Assembly (NCBI GenBank): GCA_036940085.1
Contig: JALLBK010000894.1
Span: forward strand, 1 to 16,731
Origin: Discostella pseudostelligera
Taxonomy: Eukaryota > Bacillariophyta > Thalassiosirophyceae > Thalassiosirales > Thalassiosiraceae
Length of the DNA stretch: 16,731 nt
Direction: 5' to 3'
A program made the position numbers and the translations under genes. The notes beneath the pieces are model-generated. The model was given only the letters and a program-made list of their open reading frames with translations, was not told the DNA's origin and made no database searches. Shown here piece by piece: positions 7,885 through 16,731 of this stretch; positions within the stretch are counted from its first letter, which is position 1, and each line of letters begins with the position of its first letter.

Positions 7885-10800
7885 TCAGGCATCCTTTTCT
7901 AGACATTCTGCGCCGGTAACAAAATCACTCAGCTCCGGAAATATTTCCACCCAAACTATGTCCATGAGCATGTACGCCATGCTTTTCAAGACTAGTCTAT
8001 TCTGTAGCATTTCATGCAACATTCCCAAACCTTCGTCGGTGTGCCTTCCAAGAACCTTCCTGAGCTGATCAGGAAACATCTTGTTGAGCATTTTCTTTGA
8101 ATCTCTTTTCAAGCCAAGTAACTCCTCGCTGTTCAATGGAGGTTCCCTCTTGTAGAAAACACCGTTCGGCCAGAACATGTCCACGAAATACAGGATCCAT
8201 CTAGAAATCCACTCCCCGTTCATGTAATTAACATGAGTCTTAAAAAGCAAAAGTTGGAAATACTGTACACTTGCAACCGCGACAGACATCGTCTTCAGAA
8301 CAGATATCACCCGCGAACGGAAGAAACTTGCATTGTCCAAGTCGAACAAATGTTTGAGCAGTTGGAAGATGGACCCCCTTACATCCTTGAGGCTTATTTC
8401 ACCAGCTCGAAGCCTTGCCACCTCTCTTGCCGCATGATTATTTTGCTGATTTTCGTTCTTCGCAGCTGGCTGAATTTCCTCATTTTGGTTCACCGACGCG
8501 GTCACGATATCATCCATGGATCCTGCTTCCTTTGGAGATGGTACCACTGCCTTTTCTTCTCCTGTGCTCGTGGTAGCCGAATCTGACGCGCTGCTCACAC
8601 TTTCGTGGCCTTGTTTCACCTGCGCAATGCCAACTTTAAGTCTTTCCGTCACAAGCTCCTCGCGGGTGATGCTTTCACGGCCATACTCATCCGCACCATC
8701 CATAGGGAAAACAGGAGTGTAGGCCCCCAAGAACGTAAGCAACTCGGGGCATCTGCTTATCAGATTTTTAGGCGATACCAAATACTTCAAGTATTGATCA
8801 AGAAGATTTACCCGCTTCGCCACGTTTAATCCAAATGTACCGGCTGACACTACTTGAGCTAACGAAGGCACCAGAGGACCTCTTTGACGTGCATTTGCAG
8901 AGTTACCTCCAACAATAGTTAGTGCAGCTGACACTGAACCTACCAACTTAGCGCTCGTGCTGGCCGAGTGCTCCGTCGGAGCGACCTGGCTCTTGATATG
9001 TTTATGAAATGCGGTGAAATCTTTCAATGAGCGCAATACAGTCCACTCTTCTCGAAAGAATTTGGATTTCGATCCAATGGTATTTTTCTCATCCGATGGT
9101 GCGCTAATACTACTTGCAGTCAAATCATCATCGTCCCCATCACCTATATATTCTGCAATAGCCGTGCATCGTATTCTAACAATGATCAAAATCGTTAGAC
9201 ACACAGTAAGGCAAAAGGGGTAAACAAAATATCAAGTTCATCAGTTTCTCACCTGAATAGAGTTGACGGCGACCCGAGAATGTCGAAATCGGATCCCTTT
9301 ACTTCGACTACACCTTCTACTTTGGTGTTCAAGGCACGCAAAACGGTAGGATATCTCGGATTTAGTAAACCATTTCGCCTTAGCTGACCCCGGTCAATGT
9401 GATTCACTCCAAAACGAAGATCCCTCTGCAGAGTCGACTGCCCTTCTTGCTGTCTTCTGTTTGCATACTCAAGAATAGTTAATGTCGGCTGAAGCCATTC
9501 ATCGGACTTCACTTTGGAAGATGACCTTGCAGAACCATTTCGGATGCAAGAAAGAATGCACTGGTATCGTGCCTCTTGTTTGGCTGATTTGACAAGCAAT
9601 GCTGCCCTTATAAACGATGGTCTGTAAGGCCGCGCTTCATCAGTGGATTTGGACGTGCTTCCAGGTTCACGGTTGGCCCTCAAAAGAATTAATGGCGTGC
9701 CATCATCAGTTACTTTGATATTGAAGCTGCCAGAAGCATCACACACGTTTAAACCACCGGAGCCACGCAAAATTATCGCGGCAGTCATTGAAGCGTCGCT
9801 AAGCTCCAACGAGCTGGCATCTGCGCGATGGGAGGTTGCATCATGTATTACGAATTTCTTTCCACCCAACTCTACCATGGGCCGCTCAAAAAGAGATATT
9901 CTGTGCGCAAAATCGATTGCTCGCCCAGTTCTTGGTATCGAAGAAAAATCGCTGGGTTCCATCAGTGGACTACTGAGAATACCACCTGTTGCAACTTTGA
10001 GGCAGGTATGCCGAACCTTCTGGAAGTCCTCCGTAAGAACAAACGGATTGCCTTCGTGCAAGCGGCCATCCAGCATTTCAATATCTTTGACAACACTCAC
10101 AGAGGCTGTTTTATCGCTCGGGTAGTATCTCATCAAGCATTGGCGGAGATATCGTCCTCCATAATAACGTTTAGTTTTCGGGTGGATTGCTGGATCTTCA
10201 TACAGTGCGACATAAACCTTGCAAACAGCGTTTGGATTACGTCTGTCTGGCTGAATGTATTTAGGTTTCAGAGGCTTTGAACTCGCACGGAGCAAAAACG
10301 ACGAATCTTCTTCTGGAATTTCAATTATCCTACGTGCTCCAACTCCTTTTATCGTGATATTGGCAGTTGAACCAGAGATAAATTGATTATCGATAGAGGA
10401 GCATGGTTCGATGCGGATTTCATTTGAGTTAGAATAAAAGCATCGCGACAAGTGATGTACTTCTCTATGCAACAGAATGTCCTTGTCTTTCATTCCCATT
10501 GTCCTCGATACAAAATCTAACTTCTTCCTATCTTTCGTTTCCTTTGACCAAGAAGCATAGCGACGCTCTCGCTCTGAACGAAGATTGGAAGCAAAGACTT
10601 CATTTTTGCTGAAGGCCAAGTAAGCAGGGGTACCGAGATTGCTCTGATGATGATTGTAAGCAGTGGTCGAACCTAGAGGACTTTTGGACGGTCCCGTAGT
10701 TCGATCTTTGAACGGATTCAGATCAATTTCAGTTGCTGATTGAGCAAAGCGAGCGATAAGATTCCGATTGTGGGCTAAATTTGCTTTGACGGAGCCCACA

Positions 10801-13800
10801 ACTGATGAAGAATTTCCGGTCGAATGAAGATGCGAATTAGATGATTGTCTTTTTGGTCCACTCTCTCTGGGATTCAGGCTTCGTCGGATATGCGCCTTTG
10901 GTTGAGTTCGAAATCTTTTCATCAGATCGTCAAAGCCGTTCTCCTCAAGCAAGCATCTACTTTCGAGCACTTCCATCGTATCGACCAAGATGTTGACACC
11001 ATCCAGCTGACGCAAAAGTTTAGTGAAGTCACGAGCGTAGTTCTCTCTCCGAAGAAATGCATTTTTATGAAAGAAACGCCGCAAAATGGTTTGCTTCGCC
11101 TGCACTACAATAGACATCACTTTGAATGCTTGGCCTGTATGCAGCCACGCGGCGATCAATGTACGGAGTGTGGAGAGTTCATTTGGCTTCGGGATAATGA
11201 TTTCAATCTCCTGCTCATTACCTGAAGAATAATCGTCATCACATTCTTCAACATTCTCGACACGACCTTCGAAGGCATCTAAGTCGCCAGTGACTTCCAT
11301 TAGGGCCGCGGAGAGAGAAGAATGCGTGTGTTGGACCGATGAATGCACCTTGGTCCCAATTAAACCATCATCGAGATCAACCTCAAACTCGTCATCGTCA
11401 GCTTGATCAAGAGTTGCCTCTATCTCAAACTCACTAAAGGCCCTGTCTTCAGGGCTATGTTGTCGCTTCGGGTGAGAACGAGCACCAAACAGAAGTGCAG
11501 CTTCAATGACCAGGACCAAGTGCCTTACTGAGTCTTGACATTTTTGCGAATCCCAGTCGGCATTATTGTCTTGCCCATGAGTACGCGCCTGACAAAAGTC
11601 TACAAAGCCCCCCAATTCAATGATCGACATTGAAAGCAACGTGATGATTTGCTCAGCCTTGCTGCAATCGATGAGTTGCCTTGCATCTTTCTCTCGGGTG
11701 CCTTCGTCATTCATGCCAAATAGTGATTCGTCCAAGTCGGAAGATGCCACAGATCCACCACTTGCCATTTCTTCAATGACACTGTCAGCGAAATTTGATG
11801 GGTCATTTCCCTCGCTTCCTACACCGACAGATGTATTCGTCTCGATGCTATTCTTTCTGGCGCCATCGGAGTGTCTCGCAGCCTCCACTGAGTTACTGGG
11901 TGTGGGAGAATTGCTATCGACCTTTTCCGCCCCTTGACCTTCCAACAGTGATAGACCTAAAACTATCCATCTATTGACATTGTCCGGAGTGAAGCAGCCC
12001 ATGACTGGTCCCAAGACGCAGCTAGTCAACGTTTCCACAAGCATTGCTCTAACAATGGAAGAGTCCACTTCCGTTTTTGGAACCACAAATTTCGTCAGCT
12101 TTGATGCCAGAACTCGAATGTAATCCATCTCACATTCACCAATCAAACCGGACTCCGGAGAAAGCAATCGATCATACAATATGGCATCCTCATCTGGATT
12201 TCCATTCAGCCTATCGCAATCGCTATTTCCATGGTAAGACGGACCAGGCGGGCAGTCTTTTGCTAATGGATCAGCGAAGAGGAGGCTCGGGACGTCAAGG
12301 CCAAATGTAACTGCTCGATGAAATCGCCCAGCAAGGAGATATTCACGGACTATGGCAATCTCTGATACCTCTAGGCTTTGTTGGTTGACCGATGCCCCCA
12401 CAGAGCTGGTAGATCGTTTCGACGATGACAACGGCGAGAGCTGACTCCGTGTGGTCTCACCGATTTCTCCACCGTTCTTATCTTTCATCAGTAGCTCCCT
12501 TTCGGCATTGGCTCTCCGTAACCTCTTTTCTAATGCTAAATTCTTCATTTCACGATATATCCGTAAATTCTGTCCTAATATGTGTGGGAAATGTAGCAGC
12601 AGAAGCTCCAACACGTTCACATTTTCACTTGCTCTGGTTGCAAGAATTCCAAGCATGTACGCGAAGCAGGAATACAGCGAGTCGATGAATGGACTTGGTT
12701 GTGTCCCAGTAGTGGCGAGTACCATTGTTCGTTTCTGTTGTTGACTTCGCTTTTGTTGCTGCGTCGTTGACTGCTGCCGCTCACTGCCGCTACTGACCGA
12801 ATTCGACAATGCTGTGTGCGATGATGATCCATGGGACACCGCTTGAACCGACTTCATCTGAGAGGAAGATGCATCGTCATCCTCGCCGAAAGAATGCAAA
12901 TGATGACGGCTACTCCGAGGAGAATCCTGTTGGAGGGCACTTGGTGAAGCATATTGTTTTCGCCTCCTATCGCCTCCGGTCTGTGTCGAGATATCGTTGC
13001 CATCCATTATGTTGCTCGGAATTCCCGAATCCACTGTTGATGTAGCACTGCTATTCCTCGATGATAATTCTGCAGCATTATACACGACGTTTTCATCCAA
13101 CTTCGAATACCAGCTCGAGACATAATCCCGTAAGACGAATTCAATGAGCTTTGCCAATGATTCATTCACTACTGGCGCCAAGTTTGGCCACATGCATTTC
13201 ATTCGCATCGATGCTGTTTGCCCCTTATCGAACTTATATACACTCAGCCGTTCCCTCTGCTGAACATCAATTGAAGATTGCGGATCATCGGGGTGTTGAT
13301 ACTGCTCGAATTGCAATAATTTGAGCCTACGCTTTGCATCATTCGCTCGACCCGCCAACGAAGCTTGATTCCCCCTGACCATTTGCGCTCGCAATGTGCC
13401 ATTACCGACGGAATATCCCGCACAACGCATCAAAGAGCGGTAAGAGTTGATATCCTCCATCATTCCCGAGGCCGAAGACTTGGCCATGGCATCGGCCTTG
13501 GGTAAATTATTGGGCGTCGATTGCGACTGCAATAATTCTCCAGCAGTGGCAGTGGTTGCATTTTGTGCCATATTCCGTGCTCCCCTCCTTCCCAACCCCG
13601 CCGTAGCACCATCTTGTGCTCCTCCTTCTGGCAATGCATCATAAACATGTCCGGCAAAACCAAGTCCGAGTCCGATGCCCAGCGATATTCCCACAATGCG
13701 CAGACAGAAATGCCATACACTCAGTATGAGCGAGGCGACACCCAAAATGACCGATCTCCACACTCCAACGAGACATCCAAATCCAAAGAATGTCGAATGC

Positions 13801-13982
13801 TGATGTTGGTGCTGATTCTCTTGTTGCAGATGGACAAGGATGGAACTGGCCACTAATGGGATGACACCAACGATGAAATACTGCTGGAGCCGTCGTCGAT
13901 TATTTTCTGGCCTGTCGTTGTCGTATTGCTGGTCGAGCCATACCCGTATCATCCATATTATTTCCTCTATTTTGGACCTCAT
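7885..13982 (-). CDS. Large PXA-PX-Nexin_C sorting nexin with N-terminal membrane anchor, two exons
   Basis: Exon 1 is 9253-13982 and exon 2 is 7885-9175, joined across a 77-nt intron (GTGAGA...TTGTTAG, with a CTAAC branch-like motif) to give 6021 nt and 2006 residues. The first in-frame ATG is at 13982. The frame is open upstream to 14097 but holds no ATG there. Near residues 36-52 and 77-112 lie hydrophobic stretches typical of the ER anchor of Mdm1, SNX13, SNX14 and SNX25. A PXA domain spans about 260-680 and is interrupted by a long Ser/Gln-rich insert. Acidic and helical segments follow to about 1010, then a long unclassified block to about 1570. A PX domain follows (STLFRIRCTAIAEY, WTVLRSLKDF near 1621-1630) and a C-terminal Nexin_C domain from about 1845 (LFDLDNASFF, MFWPNGVF). 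By family analogy it tethers ER to endosome, vacuole or lipid-droplet membranes. The PX basic motif RSLKDF departs from RRYSDF, so PI3P binding is uncertain. It is roughly twice the usual family length. An RGS domain, present in some relatives, was not clearly recognised. Confidence 0.9.
9176..9252 (-). other. Intron in the sorting nexin gene
   Basis: The donor is CAG|GTGAGA and the acceptor GTTAG|AATACG, with TCTAACG 16 nt before the acceptor as a likely branch site. Splicing joins AG to A to restore an Arg codon and links STLF to IRCTAIAEY, which makes a complete PX-domain first strand. Without splicing, a TGA follows immediately after the donor. Confidence 0.9.
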
Positions 13983-14126
13983 AATTAAGTTAGAAGTATT
14001 TGGAGATGGATTGCCGTTCGATGTGCTCACTGCCGGCCCACCATTAGATACCAACGTCGGCAGGCCGTCATGGTCATGTTCATTATTTTTATTTCATCAT
14101 GATGTTGATGTGGTGTGTGTGCTGTG

Positions 14127-14166
14127 TGCGGCGGCAGGCGGCAGGCGGCATGCAGGCGGCGCGGCA
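14127..14166. repeat. GCGGCAG-type short tandem repeat
   Basis: Units of GCGGCAG repeat with small changes (GCGGCAG, GCGGCAG, GCGGCAT, then GCAGGCGGC and GCGGCA), directly after a TGTGTGTGCTGTGTG stretch. The composition is far more GC-rich than the AT-rich bases on either side. It lies between the two divergent genes and is non-coding as far as I can tell. Confidence 0.7.
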
Positions 14167-14195
14167 TTTATCTCGCTATGGCGGCGGCTTGTGGG

Positions 14196-14224
14196 TTGCG
14201 GGAACTTGAACGAAATTGCGGGAA
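14196..14224. promoter_or_regulatory. Pair of TTGCGGGAA motifs spaced 20 bp
   Basis: TTGCGGGAA occurs at 14196-14204 and again at 14216-14224. The start-to-start distance of 20 bp is about two helical turns, so both would face the same side of DNA. The reverse complement TTCCCGCAA is close to E2F/DP sites. The motif family also appears as a palindrome in the other divergent promoter of this window. Confidence 0.45.
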
Positions 14225-14355
14225 TTTGCATCGATTTCCGAGAATTTTGGGAATTCAAAAACCGCGCAGTGCGCATTCCAACCGAAAACTTGCTCCCCCC
14301 CAAACTTCTTGTGCGGAGAAGAGAACCGAGCCCCCTTTTTTCTTTTCAGAATTTT

Positions 14356-14374
14356 GTTGGCTGCTCCAGCCAAC
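14356..14374. repeat. Perfect inverted repeat upstream of Rab2
   Basis: GTTGGCTG (14356-14363) and CAGCCAAC (14367-14374) are exact reverse complements with the spacer CTC. The repeat lies 101 nt before the Rab2 ATG, probably in its 5' untranslated region, just after an acceptor-like TTTTCTTTTCAG. A three-base loop is tight, so a dimeric protein-binding site is as likely as an RNA hairpin. Confidence 0.45.
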
Positions 14375-14474
14375 GCGAAGCAACGAGCAACCGTCGCGAC
14401 ACCGAAGATACCAACACCAACTCCAACAATTCATCTCCTATCGACGAGCGACGCAGCGGGGTGCATCATTGACC

Positions 14475-15551
<1,077 letters not shown>

Positions 15552-15904
15552 GAGAGTGACGGTACGACCGGACGGGAGGTAGCAGTAGGGTCCTCCACAC
15601 CCATAGGTGTTCGATGATGTGAACTGCATCTTGCCTTCGATGGTGGGCACACAACATGCTCATTCATTGTTCAGTTTCGGGAGACAATAAAGAAGTGTGG
15701 TGTTGTATATTTTATTTGTTTTCTGTTTGGCCTATCCACGTTCCTGCAGTTGTTTTTGGTTGATGATTGCCCCGTTGGCCACGAGCACTTTCTATCTACT
15801 TGTGAAAGATGACATTGGTAATCATTGATATAAGTTTACATGTTATTGTTCGATACAGTATTGAAACCATGCCCTGCCACGTGGTTTTGAAGATTTGCCT
15901 CAAA
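15552..15904. other. Convergent intergenic region after Rab2
   Basis: These 353 bases lie between the Rab2 stop and the stop of the - strand hypothetical gene. Apart from the AATAAA at 15686 and a T-rich stretch near 15705-15725, I see nothing recognisable: no RNA gene, and no reading frame resembling a protein. Confidence 0.6.
15686..15691 (+). promoter_or_regulatory. Poly(A)-signal-like AATAAA after Rab2
   Basis: AATAAA lies 134 nt after the Rab2 stop codon and is followed by a GT-rich stretch (GTGTGGTGTTG), an arrangement typical of animal-type cleavage sites. Use in this organism is assumed. Confidence 0.45.
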
Positions 15905-16731
15905 TTACAATCCAAGTTGGGCCTCTTCCCACTCCAGCTGTTCTCGAGCGAGACGATACAACTCCACCCGAATGGCGTCCTCTGAATGAAGTCCAGTGAT
16001 ACCATCACTGCGGCGCCGGCGCTTCGGTTCGCTCATATTCGTATCGCGCGCCATCCTTGTGAGGGCAGTTTCATACTCATCATCCACCATGGTTCGCAGC
16101 ATATTGAGCATGTCCACATGAGTCCATGAGTCCACTCTACTGCTCCTGATATAACCCAACGACATGCTACGCTGTTGATGTTGCTGATGAAGATAATGCC
16201 CATCACAATTCCAATCATGACCATCTTGGCTCAATGGCGATGGCGACGACGCATGGAGATCCTCACCAATAACAACAGTGTTGTCACTCACTCCATGGAG
16301 ATCCTCACCAATAACGACAGTATCGTCACTCACTCCATGACCGTGGTGGTAGTGATTCGAAGGATCATTATGAATGATATCACGTGCACTCTCCAGGAGC
16401 ATTCTCCTGCTTCGGGTCGTCATCAATGCCGCGTTGAAACTCCTACGTCCCGAGTCATCCGAGTCAAACCGATCGATTTCATATTGCGACTGTTGTGATC
16501 GTTCTAATGCCCTAATGAAAAAGTAGGACGACGAGACGTCTCGGAGGGAGGAGGTACAGTTATCGTTGTTGCTTCTATCATCGGGGGATGTTGCTCGACG
16601 ACGATGTTCAAGTTCGTGCATGAAAGGCAGGCGAGATTGGTGGAGTTGCTGAGCGGTGAAACTACCGATATCATTCATTCTATTTCTCGAGAGGTTGATG
16701 CTGTCAATCTCGGGGCTGACAAGACCGGTAT
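15905..16731 (-). CDS. Hypothetical low-complexity protein, 5' end beyond window
   Basis: I do not recognise this protein. The frame runs from the right edge to a stop at 15905. There is an ATG at 16678 (257 codons), but 17 further open codons continue upstream to the edge with no stop, so the start may lie outside the window. The protein is hydrophilic, rich in Ser, Asp, Arg and His, with no signal peptide or membrane segment. Visible elements are a tandem pair of 14-residue units (GVSDDTVVIGEDLH and GVSDNTVVIGEDLH) preceded by a His-rich spacer, a basic cluster EPKRRRRSDG that could be a nuclear localisation signal, and a helical acidic C-terminus (VELYRLAREQLEWEEAQLGL). Sustained openness and a codon-phased repeat favour a real gene, but introns and the function are unknown. 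Confidence 0.6.
   Translation of the reverse strand, partial: TGLVSPEIDSINLSRNRMNDIGSFTAQQLHQSRLPFMHELEHRRRATSPDDRSNNDNCTSSLRDVSSSYFFIRALERSQQSQYEIDRFDSDDSGRRSFNAALMTTRSRRMLLESARDIIHNDPSNHYHHGHGVSDDTVVIGEDLHGVSDNTVVIGEDLHASSPSPLSQDGHDWNCDGHYLHQQHQQRSMSLGYIRSSRVDSWTHVDMLNMLRTMVDDEYETALTRMARDTNMSEPKRRRRSDGITGLHSEDAIRVELYRLAREQLEWEEAQLGL
16252..16335 (-). repeat. Two-copy 42-bp tandem repeat in hypothetical gene
   Basis: Units 16252-16293 and 16294-16335 are both 42 bp and differ at three positions. The period is exactly 14 codons, so the copies encode near-identical 14-residue repeats, and the differences are mostly silent (one Asp/Asn change). This indicates recent duplication under a coding constraint. 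Confidence 0.9.

Larger units (their letters stand above)
13983..14474. promoter_or_regulatory. Divergent promoter region between sorting nexin and Rab2
   Basis: These 492 bases lie between the - strand ATG at 13982 and the + strand ATG at 14475. They contain a GGCGGCA-rich simple array (about 14127-14166), two TTGCGGGAA motifs exactly 20 bp apart (14196 and 14216), a strong pyrimidine run ending in TTTTCAG at 14349 that looks like a splice acceptor for a 5'-untranslated intron of Rab2, and a perfect 8-bp inverted repeat (14356-14374). Several short open frames cross it but resemble no known protein. No clear TATA box was seen. Confidence 0.5.

Noticed and set aside
10845..11225. 126-codon + strand frame antisense to the sorting nexin
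   Set aside because: Shadow of the long - strand coding exon, with no recognisable features.
13983..14054. Sorting nexin start at 14054
   Set aside because: That codon is TTG; the first in-frame ATG is at 13982. A non-ATG start is possible but unsupported.

Overview
This is a gene-dense nuclear segment from a eukaryote. The evidence is short GT-AG introns (77 to 211 bp) splitting conserved genes, no operon or Shine-Dalgarno logic, and eukaryote-only trafficking proteins (clathrin heavy chain, Rab2, a PXA-PX sorting nexin). Compact intergenic spaces, few short introns, intermediate GC and low-complexity Ser/Gln/His insertions suggest a unicellular alga or protist such as a diatom or other stramenopile. 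That placement is inference and no phylogenetic test was possible.

Layout, left to right: (1) Clathrin heavy chain, + strand, one long exon at 275-5407 plus an unresolved or tentative short first exon. (2) A small three-exon gene on the - strand (6082 to 5516) that resembles the DUF3128/EMI1 family and starts with an 18-nt coding exon. (3) A divergent + strand SDS22-type leucine-rich-repeat protein (PP1 regulator), two exons at 6309-7736, whose canonical splice junction is off by one nucleotide. (4) A very large - strand sorting nexin (13982 to 7885, two exons, about 2006 aa) with N-terminal membrane segments, PXA, a long uncharacterised middle region, PX and Nexin_C. (5) A divergent + strand Rab2 GTPase, three exons at 14475-15551. 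(6) A - strand hypothetical protein (16731 to 15905) that runs off the right edge and carries a 42-bp tandem repeat.

The genes alternate in orientation, giving convergent 3' ends (5408-5515, 7737-7884, 15552-15904) and two shared divergent promoter regions (6083-6308 and about 13983-14474). Both divergent regions contain GCGGGA-type (E2F-like) motifs, as a palindrome in one and as a 20-bp-spaced pair in the other.

Three genes concern membrane traffic or membrane contact (clathrin coat, Rab2 at the Golgi/ER interface, PXA-PX sorting nexin). Nothing shows that they form a functional cluster; chance adjacency in a compact genome is enough. I found no mobile element, CRISPR array, rRNA, tRNA or viral gene. 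The least explained items are the SDS22 splice frame problem, the hidden N-terminus of clathrin, the small EMI1-like gene, and the unclassified block between the PXA and PX domains.
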